Below, in pieces: positions 42,349 to 50,097 of a stretch of 64,000 nucleotides of DNA; position 1 is the first letter of the stretch, and every line of letters begins with the position of its first letter. Origin of the DNA: Rhizobium sp. R634 (GTDB lineage Bacteria > Pseudomonadota > Alphaproteobacteria > Rhizobiales > Rhizobiaceae); the NCBI RefSeq assembly GCF_002211305.1, contig NZ_LOKW01000024.1, forward strand, positions 453,544 to 517,543. The letters run 5' to 3'. The translations under genes and the position numbers were made by a program. Under the pieces are notes generated by a model, which saw only the letters and a list, made by a program, of their open reading frames with translations, searched no databases and was not told the DNA's origin.

Positions 42349-43864
42349 AGCCCATCTCCTTGAGAAGGGCATTCATGCGTGCGGCGGCTTCATCGCGTGC
42401 CTGCTCGGCAGCCCAAAGTTTGCCAAGCTCAACTTTGACGTCAATTGGCTTTTCCGGCTCAAGCGTATCGATATAACGGGAGATATTGAGGTTGAAATCG
42501 TTCTCCTCGAGTTCTTTCAAATCCACGACCCGGCAGAAGCGGTCCTCGTTTTTCCATGCGCGGAAGGCGTCACGGATGTCCCTGATATCGCCTTCGCCCA
42601 AGATGTTCTTTTTGGGCCGCTCCTCAAACTTCTTCGCACCGTGGATGAACAGCACCTTGCCTTTGCGTTCAGCTGCCTTCGCCTTGTTGAGGATCAAAAC
42701 GGTAGCTGGGATGCCGGTGCCGGCGAACAGATTTTCCGGCAGACCGATAATGGCCTCGAACAGATCGGCTTTCAGCATCGCCTCGCGAATACGGCCGTCT
42801 CCCGAGCCGCGAAAGAGCACGCCATGCGGCATTACCACGCCGCACACGCCTTTGGCGTTGAGCGTCGCTACCATGTGCTGAACAAAGGCCATATCGCCCA
42901 TATTCTTAGGCGGTATGCCGTAGATAAAGCGGTTATGACCCTTCTTCTCGGTGTCGCCTGAAACATCCTCCGCGCCCCAGCTATCCAACGAAAAGGGCGG
43001 GTTGGCGATCACGCGATCATACAGGAACAGGTTGCCATCCTGATCGAGCAGGCGTGGGTTGCGGATCGTGTCACCCTTTTCGATTCGCGCATCGCGAAGC
43101 CCGTGCAGCAGCAAATTCATCTTGGCGATAGCCCATGTGCCAAGGTTTTTTTCCTGCCCATGCAGCGTGATGTTAAGCGCTTCGCCCAGCCGCTTGCCTT
43201 CAAGCTTCGCCACATGCTCCGCGACCTGAACAAGCATGCCGCCCGAGCCGCAGGTGGGATCGCTGATGCGCATGCCGGGCTTGGGGTCCAGCAACTCGAC
43301 AATCAGCCGCACGACGTGATGGGGGGTGTAAAATTCGCCACCCTTCTTGCCTGCGTCGTCCGCGAATTTATCGATCAAATATTCATAGGCGCGACCAAGC
43401 ATGTCTGGCTCAGACAACGAAGCGTTCGACAAGTCGATGCGCGAGAAGTGATCGATCAGGCGCGACAAAACGCCTTCGCGGTTCTTGGCATCGCCAAGCC
43501 GTGATTCGGAGTTAAAGTCGATATTGGCCAGCACGCCTTCAATTGAAGGGTTGGCATCTTCAATTGCGGCGCATGCCTTATTGAGATGGTCGCCAATGCC
43601 TGTGGTCAGCTTCTTGATCGATGACCAGCGCGCGCGCTCCACAAGAAAGAATTCGTGCTCGTCGGCATCATTATAGGCCACATCTTCAGGCAAGCCCTGA
43701 CGGATAGCTTCCTGCGCTTCTTCTTCAAATCGATCGGACAGGCGTTTCAGAAACAGAAAGCCAAAAATGTATATCTTGTAGTCGGAACTATCGATAGACC
43801 CGCGCAGAATGTCAGCCGACCTCCAAAGATGGTTTTCAAGCTCCGAGCGTGTGAGTTTGGCCAT
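42338..43864 (-). CDS. hsdM: Type I restriction enzyme, M (N6-adenine methylase) subunit
   Basis: A 508-aa HsdM. The N-terminal helical domain is LENHLWRSADILRGSID. The SAM-binding motif I is SDPTCGSGGMLVQVAEH (~205-221) and the catalytic NPPFS lies in VIANPPFSLDSWG (~285-297), typical of gamma-class N6-adenine methylases. It begins two bases after the half-size S-like gene and overlaps hsdS by 11 bp. All catalytic residues are present. Confidence 0.95.
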   Translation of the reverse strand: MAKLTRSELENHLWRSADILRGSIDSSDYKIYIFGFLFLKRLSDRFEEEAQEAIRQGLPEDVAYNDADEHEFFLVERARWSSIKKLTTGIGDHLNKACAAIEDANPSIEGVLANIDFNSESRLGDAKNREGVLSRLIDHFSRIDLSNASLSEPDMLGRAYEYLIDKFADDAGKKGGEFYTPHHVVRLIVELLDPKPGMRISDPTCGSGGMLVQVAEHVAKLEGKRLGEALNITLHGQEKNLGTWAIAKMNLLLHGLRDARIEKGDTIRNPRLLDQDGNLFLYDRVIANPPFSLDSWGAEDVSGDTEKKGHNRFIYGIPPKNMGDMAFVQHMVATLNAKGVCGVVMPHGVLFRGSGDGRIREAMLKADLFEAIIGLPENLFAGTGIPATVLILNKAKAAERKGKVLFIHGAKKFEERPKKNILGEGDIRDIRDAFRAWKNEDRFCRVVDLKELEENDFNLNISRYIDTLEPEKPIDVKVELGKLWAAEQARDEAAARMNALLKEMGYVR

Positions 43865-43866
43865 AA

Positions 43867-44487
43867 TCAGTCTTTCTTTCGGGTTCCAAAAAGGCGCGCG
43901 TTCAAAACGCCACGCGCTAACGCGCGACGAGCTGTCGCAGCATGAATGGCGGCTGCATACGTGGCTAATGACGCACGTACGAATTCAGAGATCAGGTCCT
44001 GTTCCTCAACCGGCGGCAAACTGATTTCGAGGTTAGCGAGATCTTTTGGCGACAAAGACAACAGGGTGGTGGCACCACGCTGGAGAAGCTCGATCTTTGG
44101 ACGGAAAGCCTCACTCGAGAGAATTGCAAACAGCACTTCGCCGCGAATGGGCAGGCTGGGACGAACAATTATTATATTACCACTGGCGATCGCTCCAGCC
44201 GTCTCAGCTCCAACCATACCAAATTTCAGAACGGTTCCGCGACCGGTGATTAAAATGTCCCCCTCCCGCAACTGAAAAGGTAGAGCACGGGCCTCTGAGG
44301 GAAATGGCATCACGTCTAGCTCCGACACGGGCGTTACTAGCCCATCATCTAAGTGGCGAACGCCCACTACTGGAAAGAGGATCCCTTCCGCATTTTCGCT
44401 CCGAGTGGTACTCGCGCCAGCGAATAGCCTAGCAATATCTCCAAGGCGAAATTCTCGATTGTTATGCTTGTCGCTTTCTCTTACCAT
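43867..44487 (-). CDS. Half-size HsdS-like protein (single TRD)
   Basis: A 206-aa protein with one target-recognition domain and one conserved spacer helix: FRLGDIARLFAGAST at the N-terminus, FQLREGDILITGRGTV in the middle, and ISLPPVEEQDLISEFVRASL at the end. It is half the usual HsdS length but appears complete, with its own start and a basic tail. It is the first gene of the operon, before hsdM. It could dimerise into an alternative specificity subunit or modulate the full HsdS. The transcript may be almost leaderless. Confidence 0.78.
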   Translation of the reverse strand: MVRESDKHNNREFRLGDIARLFAGASTTRSENAEGILFPVVGVRHLDDGLVTPVSELDVMPFPSEARALPFQLREGDILITGRGTVLKFGMVGAETAGAIASGNIIIVRPSLPIRGEVLFAILSSEAFRPKIELLQRGATTLLSLSPKDLANLEISLPPVEEQDLISEFVRASLATYAAAIHAATARRALARGVLNARLFGTRKKD

Positions 44488-44502
44488 GACCTATGAATTG
44501 AC

Positions 44503-44562
44503 CGTATTCGCATACGATGTCAAGAAAATACGGCGGTCTCGATAAGCCGTATTCAAATACGG
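44503..44562. promoter_or_regulatory. Palindromic operators upstream of the R-M operon
   Basis: Perfect palindrome CCGTATTCAAATACGG (44547-44562), a second dyad CGTAT-TCGC-ATACG (44503-44516) and a half-site AATACGG (44527-44533) share one motif and are about 22 bp apart. The 44503 dyad lies between TTGACA (44523-44518, minus strand) and a weak -10. They separate the R-M operon from the divergent HTH gene. Confidence 0.7.
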
Positions 44563-44663
44563 TAAGAAATATTTTTAAATCCATCGTTGACAAGCCGGAA
44601 ATCTCTGCCATCCTGCTTACATCGGATCTAGAGTCCGAGGTGTAGAGCAAGACGGAGAAATAT

Positions 44664-44918
44664 ATGAATGCAAGAGCGAGGCCGAGCGGCCTCTCAATAT
44701 CGGAAAGCGACGCCTCCCTCATCAAGGGAATGATTGATCGTGGCGATCGTCACCACGACATCGCAGCTTTCTTTGGACTTAATCAAGGTAGGATTGCTGA
44801 GATCAAGGACGGCACTCGGTTTCCAAATACTGCCGCTGCGAATCCAGACGAACTCCCGCCTAAGGGGCCGTATTTGACTCCCAAGGCATCATGGATGGAA
44901 AATCGACTGATCACGTAA
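44664..44918 (+). CDS. Small HTH protein, candidate R-M regulator
   Basis: An 84-aa protein whose residues ~12-50 form a likely helix-turn-helix: SESDASLIKGMIDRGDRHHD followed by IAAFFGLNQGRIAEIKDG. The tail is Pro-rich and extended. It diverges from the type I R-M operon across shared palindromes. This suggests a controller-type regulator, although the fold is not the typical XRE fold of type II C proteins. AAGACGGAGAA precedes the ATG. Confidence 0.68.
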   Translation: MNARARPSGLSISESDASLIKGMIDRGDRHHDIAAFFGLNQGRIAEIKDGTRFPNTAAANPDELPPKGPYLTPKASWMENRLIT

Positions 44919-45059
44919 ACCAGCCGATTTCCAAATACCCCGGGGCCGAAGCCCGCTAGGACGTCCTAAGCAAACGAACCGTAGCGGTCCCCTCCTTAAA
45001 AATCAATAACCCGGACGCTTCGGCCGGGTTAGATTCTCGCCCCAAGGAGGGCAAACAGT

Positions 45060-45230
45060 ATGTTCGAGATTCTCCGCGCAAGCTCCGGCGGTTACTTCTG
45101 GCGCTTGAAGGGAGGCAATGGCGAGACGCTTTGCCATTCGGAGGTTTACACCTCCAAGCAGTCGGCCCAGAACGGCGTTGATGCAGCGAAGAGGCTAGCG
45201 CCAATCGCACAGGTTTACGATAAGGCGTAA
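45060..45230 (+). CDS. DUF1508 (YegP-like) small protein
   Basis: A 56-aa protein of the YegP/DUF1508 type: GGYFWRLKGGNGETLCHSEV, then YTSKQSAQNGVDAAKRLAP. It has the family pattern in one copy. AAGGAGG precedes the ATG. These tiny alpha-beta proteins are common in bacteria and of unknown function. It lies between the HTH gene and the integrase. A stem-loop with ACCCGG/CCGGGT lies just upstream (~45008-45030) and another follows the stop. Confidence 0.78.
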   Translation: MFEILRASSGGYFWRLKGGNGETLCHSEVYTSKQSAQNGVDAAKRLAPIAQVYDKA

Positions 45231-45241
45231 GCAACAACTCT

Positions 45242-45273
45242 GTGAGTGCCCCAAGCTAAGTCGGGGCACTCAC
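45242..45273. terminator. 11-bp hairpin between convergent DUF1508 and integrase genes
   Basis: GTGAGTGCCCC/GGGGCACTCAC with a 10-base loop. An A/T-rich stretch (TTTAAAAAATATTTAAGG) follows near 45291. It is probably a bidirectional terminator. Confidence 0.65.
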
Positions 45274-45303
45274 TCGCCATGCGTTTCGACCTTTAAAAAA
45301 TAT

Positions 45304-46527
45304 TTAAGGGCGGCGCGCTGCAGGAATTTTAATTGAGGACAGTCTCAGCCGCTCTTCATCAAGCATATCGCCCCACCATTGCATCATCCGCGTACGCTCC
45401 TCCCAATAAGTAGCGCGGTTATAGACTCTGCGTACCTTTGAGGTGTCCAAGTGGGCGAGTTGGGCTTCTATAACATCGGCCCCGAATTCCCCCGACTCGT
45501 TCAGGATGCTACTAGCCGACGAGCGAAATCCGTGCGCCGTATGCTCCTCCTCCCCTACCCCCATACGACGCAGAGCAGAGTTCATCGAATTTTCGGAGAG
45601 CAGTGCCTTGCCAGACATCATTGACGGAAAAACCTGCGGTTTGTCTCCGAACAGGTCCTTCATATGTTTGATCACCTCGATGGCCTGACGGGAGAGTGGG
45701 ACCTGATGCTCGCGGCGCATCTTTGTTTTTGCAGCCGGAATTGTCCAAATGGCCTTATCGAGGTCGACTTCCGGCCACTCCATCGATCTTGTTTCCCCGG
45801 GCCGGGCGAAGCAGAGAGCCTGAATTTTCAACGCTGCGACAAGCGACGGCCAGCCTTCGTAACCATAAATGGCCCTCATCAATCCGCCAAGCTCCTCACG
45901 AGTGGTGAGTGCAGGGTGGCTAACGGGCACATGCCGCTGAAGGGCGCCGCGCAAGGCCGAGGTAGGATCGTTTTCCGCTCTTGCGGTTGCAATAGCGAAC
46001 CGGAAGACGCGCCCTATTACTGAACGCGTAGCAAGGGCGCTCTCTATGCGCCCGCTTTTTTCGACAGCAGTAAGGACATCCAAAACGTCTTTCGCCGAAA
46101 TTTGCGTGATGGGGTACGGCAAAAGCTTCTTCGCCAGAACCTTCAACATCCACGTATTTTTGTCGATAGTCGGCTCAGCCCGTTTATCTCGACGCAACTT
46201 GGCGATGAACTCATCGGCGATCAGGCCGAAAGTGTTCCCGGCTGCCGCTTTGGCAGCCATTTGCTCCCGCTTCTTCGTCAAGGACGGGTCTAAACCTTCA
46301 GATAGCGTTCGCTTGGCGTCATCCCGTCGGCTACGCGCGTCAGCAAGCCCGAGGGCAGGATAAGAACCCAGCGTCAGCGTCTTTCGTTTTCCGAAATAGG
46401 CGTAATCTAGCCGCCATGACTTGCCGCCCGCCGTCGACACGTAGAGGTAAAGGCCTTTTCCATCTGGCAGTTTGTAGGGTTTTTCCCACTTTTTGGCATT
46501 TCGAATTTGAACGTCTGTCAGCGCCAT
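45304..46527 (-). CDS. P4-type tyrosine integrase of the element
   Basis: A 407-aa tyrosine recombinase. The N-terminal DUF4102 arm-binding domain is LTDVQIRNAKKWEKPYKLPD, then GKGLYLYV. The catalytic set is Arg in CFARPGETRSMEW (~250), His-x-x-Arg in TAHGFRSSASSIL (~338-342), His in EAQLAHLDTSKVRR (~366), and Tyr in RVYNRATYWEER (~378). It lies 190 bp from the tRNA-Gly it uses, reading away from it, as usual for tRNA-targeting islands. It appears intact. Confidence 0.95.
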   Translation of the reverse strand: MALTDVQIRNAKKWEKPYKLPDGKGLYLYVSTAGGKSWRLDYAYFGKRKTLTLGSYPALGLADARSRRDDAKRTLSEGLDPSLTKKREQMAAKAAAGNTFGLIADEFIAKLRRDKRAEPTIDKNTWMLKVLAKKLLPYPITQISAKDVLDVLTAVEKSGRIESALATRSVIGRVFRFAIATARAENDPTSALRGALQRHVPVSHPALTTREELGGLMRAIYGYEGWPSLVAALKIQALCFARPGETRSMEWPEVDLDKAIWTIPAAKTKMRREHQVPLSRQAIEVIKHMKDLFGDKPQVFPSMMSGKALLSENSMNSALRRMGVGEEEHTAHGFRSSASSILNESGEFGADVIEAQLAHLDTSKVRRVYNRATYWEERTRMMQWWGDMLDEERLRLSSIKIPAARRP

Positions 46528-46568
46528 TTACGGTATCGGCCTCGATGCTAGTAGCCTTATACCGTGGT

Positions 46569-46581
46569 TTTGTACCGAAAA
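46569..46581 (+). repeat. Candidate integrase arm-type site (right)
   Basis: TTTGTACCGAAAA, identical to 21375-21387, lies between the integrase start and the right attachment site. It is a candidate arm site and possibly a site of integrase autoregulation. Confidence 0.45.
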
Positions 46582-46713
46582 AATTGCTGGCTGTCACTGC
46601 ACGACTTTGCACAAACTACGCGCGCGCGAGGCACCAGTTATCCGGATGTCACTGATTTTAAACGTCATATTGAACGTTGCTGGACGAACATTTGCGAAAC
46701 GCCCTGAGGGAAG

Positions 46714-46734
46714 GGAGCGGGTGAAGGGAATCGA
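46714..46734. repeat. Right attachment site (direct repeat copy 2, inside tRNA-Gly)
   Basis: Identical over 21 bases to 21291-21311. It covers the acceptor 3' strand and part of the T-arm of tRNA-Gly. The base outside (46713, G) changes the encoded CCA of the tRNA into CCC. Confidence 0.9.
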
Positions 46735-46786
46735 ACCCTCGTATTCAGCTTGGGAAGCTGCTGCTCTACCATTGAGCTACACCCGC
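46716..46786 (-). tRNA. tRNA-Gly (anticodon CCC)
   Basis: Cloverleaf on the minus strand: acceptor GCGGGTG/CACCCGC, D-arm GCTC..GAGC, anticodon loop TTCCCAA (anticodon CCC) and T-arm with GGTTCGATTCC. It decodes GGG. The 3' end now reads U-CCC rather than U-CCA, because the element replaced the terminal bases. CCA must be added enzymatically. The original CCA end is found at 21290-21292, at the other end of the element. Confidence 0.93.
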
Positions 46787-46844
46787 GATACCCTGAGATT
46801 TCCAACAGATGGGCGTCGCTGTCAAGTCGCCCGAATGCTGCGCC

Positions 46845-47939
46845 TCAGATGCGGAAGTGTTTGGAGAGCTTGAGGCCCTGAGCCTGATAGTTGGAGCCGA
46901 GGCCGGAGCCGTAGAGGCTGGCCGGCTTTTCCTGCATGTGCTCGTAGACGAGGCGGCCGACGATCTGGCCGTCTTCGAGGATGAAGGGCACTTCGTGGCT
47001 GCGCACTTCGAGCACGGCGCGGCTGCCGCGCCCGCCGGCCGGCGCATGGCCGAAGCCCGGGTCGAAGAAGCCGGCGTAGTGGACGCGGAATTCGCCGACC
47101 AGTGGGTCGAAGGGGGTCATCTCGGCGGCATAGTCCGGCGGCACATGCACGGCCTCGCGCGAGACGAGGATATAGAACTCGTCGGGATCGAGGATCAGCT
47201 CGTTGCGGCCGCGGCTATAGAGCGGCTCCCAGAAATCGAAGATGTCGTGCTGATCTTTCTCGTCGACGTCGACGACGGCGGTGTGATGCTTGCCGCGATA
47301 ACCGATTAGGCCGTCCTTATCACCGCTGAGATCGATCGACAGCGCGATGCCGCCGCCGGAAACATTCGGCTGCTTGCTGGCAACCAGCGTCTCGCTTTCA
47401 TGCAGCTTCAAGAGTTCCGGCTCGCCGAGGACGGAGTGGCCGACGCGGAAGCGGATCTGCGACAGGCGCGAGCCACGGCGCACGACGATCGGGAAGGTGC
47501 GCGGGCTGATTTCGAGATAGAGCGGGCCGGAATAGCCAGCCGGGATCTTGTCGAATTCCTGGGCATAATCGGTAATGACGCGGGTGAAGATGTCGAGCCT
47601 TCCGGTCGAGCTCTTCGGATTGGCCGAGGCCGACATATCGGCCGGCAGCGCCAAGCTCTCCATCAGCGGCACGATATAGACGCAGCCGGTCTCCAGCACC
47701 GCGCCCTCGGAGAGATCGATCACATGCAGGCTCAGCCGGTCGAGCTTGTCGGCCACTAGATGCGAGGGCCCTGGCATGAAGGAGGCACGCACGCGAAAAG
47801 CCTTGCTTCCTAAGCGCAGGTCGAGACTTGCCGGCTGGATTTGATCGCGGTCCAGCTCCCGCTCGGAGTTAAGACGCCCCGTTTCGAACAGCGCCGAGAT
47901 TGCGCGGTCAGCCAGAATTCCCGTTTCGCGAGCCATCAT
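46845..47939 (-). CDS. dcd: 2'-deoxycytidine 5'-triphosphate deaminase (long form)
   Basis: A 364-aa protein with two Dcd/dUTPase-like halves, as in the long alphaproteobacterial enzyme. Signatures: RDQIQPASLDLRLGSKAFRV (~28-47), SASANPKSSTGRLDIFTRVI (~112-131, with the Ser-Arg-type active-site motif) and PLYLEISPRTFPIVVRRGSRLSQIRF. It deaminates dCTP to dUTP for thymidylate synthesis. The ATGATG start at 47939 follows GGATGGGG. It diverges from the riboswitch-metZ unit. Confidence 0.87.
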   Translation of the reverse strand: MMARETGILADRAISALFETGRLNSERELDRDQIQPASLDLRLGSKAFRVRASFMPGPSHLVADKLDRLSLHVIDLSEGAVLETGCVYIVPLMESLALPADMSASANPKSSTGRLDIFTRVITDYAQEFDKIPAGYSGPLYLEISPRTFPIVVRRGSRLSQIRFRVGHSVLGEPELLKLHESETLVASKQPNVSGGGIALSIDLSGDKDGLIGYRGKHHTAVVDVDEKDQHDIFDFWEPLYSRGRNELILDPDEFYILVSREAVHVPPDYAAEMTPFDPLVGEFRVHYAGFFDPGFGHAPAGGRGSRAVLEVRSHEVPFILEDGQIVGRLVYEHMQEKPASLYGSGLGSNYQAQGLKLSKHFRI

Positions 47940-48018
47940 GCCCCATCCATCATTTGCCGCAGACAAAACCAAACTCGGGGAATTGACGCAAGCAGCTAAC
48001 AGCAGTATTGCAGAATTA

Positions 48019-48072
48019 TCCCGTGGTGATTTGGCCGGTCGGCTTGCAGCCACGTTAAACAAGTGGCTAAAA
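48019..48072 (+). ncRNA. SAM-II riboswitch aptamer
   Basis: The segment carries the SAM-II (metA motif) consensus. The P1 stem is CGTGG (48022-48026) with CCACG (48050-48054), the internal GATTTGGCC and GCTTGCAGCC strands are present, and the pseudoknot strand is CACGTTAAACAAG-GGCTAAAAAG. It sits 60 bases before metZ. SAM binding sequesters expression downstream and so represses methionine synthesis when SAM is abundant. Confidence 0.93.
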
Positions 48073-48117
48073 AGACCGGGTATGAAACCGGTCTGCTTTT
48101 GCGGCCGGTTTTTTTGT
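48073..48117 (+). terminator. Expression platform / terminator of the SAM-II riboswitch
   Basis: Two overlapping hairpins, AGACCGG/CCGGTCT (48073-48094) and AACCGG/CCGGTT followed by a run of T (to 48115), lie between the aptamer and metZ. The second is a standard intrinsic terminator and the first overlaps it, so they are mutually exclusive structures. Confidence 0.7.
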
Positions 48118-48134
48118 TATGTGAAGGTGATGGC

Positions 48135-49319
48135 ATGAGCAAGACCTGGCGCCCGGCAACCCAACTCGTCCATGGCGGTACGCTGCGTTCGCAATATGGC
48201 GAAACGTCCGAGGCGATCTATCTCACGCAGGGCTTTGTCTACGACACGTCCGAGGCGGCCGAAGCCCGCTTCAAGGGCGAGACGGACGGCTTCATCTATG
48301 CCCGCTACGGCAGCCCGACCAATGACATGTTCGAAAAGCGCATGTGCGCTCTGGAAGGCGCCGAAGACGCCCGCGCCACCGCCTCCGGCATGGCCGCCGT
48401 CACTGCCGCTATCCTCTGCCAGCTGAAGGCCGGCGACCACATCGTCGCGGCGCGCGCCCTCTTCGGCTCCTGCCGCTGGGTAGTGGAAACATTGGCGCCG
48501 AAATACGGCATCGACTGCACGCTCGTCGACGGCCGCGATCTCGCCAACTGGGAAAAGGCGATCACGCCGAAGACCAAGGTCTTCTTCCTGGAAAGCCCGA
48601 CCAACCCGACGCTTGAAGTGATCGACATCGCAGGCGTCGCCAGGCTTGCCAACCAGATCGGCGCCAAGGTCGTCGTCGACAACGTCTTTGCAACGCCGCT
48701 CTTCCAGAAGCCGCTGGAACTCGGCGCCCATATCGTCGTCTATTCCGCCACCAAGCATATTGACGGCCAGGGCCGGTGCCTCGGCGGCGTCGTGCTTTCC
48801 GACAAGGCCTGGATCGACGAGAACCTGCACGACTATTTCCGCCATACCGGCCCGGCCATGTCGCCGTTCAACGCCTGGACGCTGCTGAAGGGCATCGAAA
48901 CGCTGCCGCTGCGCGTCAAGCAGCAGACCCAGAATGCGGCGAAGATTGCCGATTTCCTGGCGGAGCAAGGCAAGGTCGCCAAGGTGATCTATCCCGGCCG
49001 CAAGGACCATCCGCAGGCCGATATCATCGCCAAGCAGATGTCGGGTGGCTCAACGCTCGTCTGCTTCGAACTGAAGGGCGGCAAAGAAGCGGCCTTCGCG
49101 CTGCAGAACGCGCTTGAGATCGTCAAAATCTCCAACAATCTCGGCGACAGCAAGAGCCTGATCACACATCCGGCAACGACGACGCACAAGAACCTGACGG
49201 ACGAGGCGCGCGCCGAACTCGGCATTTCCGCAGGCACGGTCCGCCTTTCGGCAGGCATCGAGGATACCGACGACTTGATCGAGGATTTCGCGAAGGCGCT
49301 TCCCAAGGTTTCGGCCTGA
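48135..49319 (+). CDS. metZ: O-succinylhomoserine sulfhydrylase
   Basis: A 394-aa PLP enzyme of the Cys/Met metabolism family. It makes homocysteine from O-succinyl- (or O-acetyl-) homoserine and sulfide. Signatures: YARYGSPTNDMFEKRMCALE (~55-74), VVVDNVFATPLFQKP (~180-194), PLP-binding Lys in VVYSATKHIDGQGR (~204-217), and LVCFELKGG and RLSAGIEDTDDLI near the C-terminus. GAAGGTG precedes the ATG at 48135. Regulated by the SAM-II riboswitch upstream. Confidence 0.95.
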   Translation: MSKTWRPATQLVHGGTLRSQYGETSEAIYLTQGFVYDTSEAAEARFKGETDGFIYARYGSPTNDMFEKRMCALEGAEDARATASGMAAVTAAILCQLKAGDHIVAARALFGSCRWVVETLAPKYGIDCTLVDGRDLANWEKAITPKTKVFFLESPTNPTLEVIDIAGVARLANQIGAKVVVDNVFATPLFQKPLELGAHIVVYSATKHIDGQGRCLGGVVLSDKAWIDENLHDYFRHTGPAMSPFNAWTLLKGIETLPLRVKQQTQNAAKIADFLAEQGKVAKVIYPGRKDHPQADIIAKQMSGGSTLVCFELKGGKEAAFALQNALEIVKISNNLGDSKSLITHPATTTHKNLTDEARAELGISAGTVRLSAGIEDTDDLIEDFAKALPKVSA

Positions 49320-49331
49320 TCGAGAATAGCG

Positions 49332-49353
49332 GCCGGACCCGCCGGGGTCCGGC
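49332..49353 (+). terminator. Hairpin downstream of metZ
   Basis: GCCGGACCC/GGGTCCGGC with a GCCG loop starts 12 bases after the stop. A second imperfect GC-rich hairpin (~49368-49391) follows. There is no T-run, so it is termination-like or mRNA-end protecting. Confidence 0.5.
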
Positions 49354-49581
49354 TCGCGGACCTTGCGGAGGTTCGGCCGGGGCCGGACCTCGCGCCTGCT
49401 CGGCCGGGGGAACAAGATCGCCAGCGCAGGCGTTCGGAAGTAAAATTAACACTGACGATTAGGCTTAACGATCGAAAACCCTTCGATCATGCTTGTTTCA
49501 TCCCTGATCAACGTTCCGTTTCTTGACGGACAGGGCCTCTTTATAAGATACGGGTAACATATCTTGACTATGGTGCAAGGC

Positions 49582-49974
49582 ATGTATCGCGCCCTCACAA
49601 GAGATATCGAAGTCGTAGTCGAACCGTTCTATCTGGAGGAGCAATCCGATCCGGAAGACGATCGCTATGTCTGGGGTTACCGGATCGTCATCAGCAACAA
49701 TTCCGGCGTCGCCGTTCGCCTGGTCAACCGCTATTGGAACATCACCGACCAGAACGGCCAGGTGGACGAAGTGACCGGCCCCGGCGTCGTCGGCGAGCAG
49801 CCGCGGCTCAGCCCCGGCGACACCTACGAATATTCCTCCGGCTGTCCGCTCGATACGCCCTCGGGCCTGATGTTCGGCCATTACCAGATGGAAACTGATG
49901 AAGGCGAGCTGTTCGATGTCGACATCCCCGCCTTCTCGCTGGATTCACCGGGGCTATTGCGCGTGCTCAACTGA
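49582..49974 (+). CDS. apaG: ApaG protein (Co2+/Mg2+ efflux-associated)
   Basis: A 130-aa protein with the ApaG fibronectin-III-like fold: YVWGYRIVISNNSGVAVRLV (~30-49), NRYWNITDQNG, GVVGEQPRLSPGDTYEYSSG and PSGLMFGHYQM with the Gly-rich pyrophosphate-binding loop. ApaG is linked to divalent cation tolerance, and its exact activity is unsettled. The ATG at 49582 gives the family length. An upstream TTG at 49564 is unlikely. Confidence 0.92.
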   Translation: MYRALTRDIEVVVEPFYLEEQSDPEDDRYVWGYRIVISNNSGVAVRLVNRYWNITDQNGQVDEVTGPGVVGEQPRLSPGDTYEYSSGCPLDTPSGLMFGHYQMETDEGELFDVDIPAFSLDSPGLLRVLN

Positions 49975-50028
49975 GGCGCTTTCTGAACTCGATTCCGTTT
50001 CAAAGTAACAGCGACGCGCAACACAGGC

Positions 50029-50085
50029 GGGTGAGTCCCCTCACCCCGCGCGGGGAGAGGGTTATAGTGAGGGTAGCTATCGGAG
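50029..50085. repeat. Rhizobial intergenic palindromic element
   Basis: A GC-rich inverted structure, CCCCTCACCCCGCGCGGGG, followed by AGAGGG and GTGAGGG, lies between the convergent apaG and hslO genes. It resembles the CCCTCAT/CCTTCTCCCC palindromic repeats seen again near 63737. It may end transcription on both strands. Confidence 0.5.
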
Positions 50086-50097
50086 CGCCGCCGAAAA

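Larger units (their letters stand above)
21291..46734. mobile_element. 25.4-kb integrative element in tRNA-Gly(CCC)
   Basis: The element is delimited by a perfect 21-bp direct repeat (21291-21311 and 46714-46734). The right copy is the 3' end of tRNA-Gly. The left copy is the displaced original tRNA end, still followed on the minus strand by CCA and a T-run. A P4-type integrase lies next to the tRNA. Cargo: AlpA regulator, HUH Rep-like protein, XRE regulator, SOS-linked repair genes, serine recombinase, type I R-M system and many unknowns. Several genes are much more AT-rich than the flanks. No conjugation genes are seen, so it is an integrative mobilizable element or genomic island. Confidence 0.9.

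Noticed and set aside
21291..46734. The element as an intact prophage or conjugative element
   Set aside because: No capsid, tail, terminase, lysis, type IV secretion or relaxosome genes other than the HUH Rep-like protein were seen.
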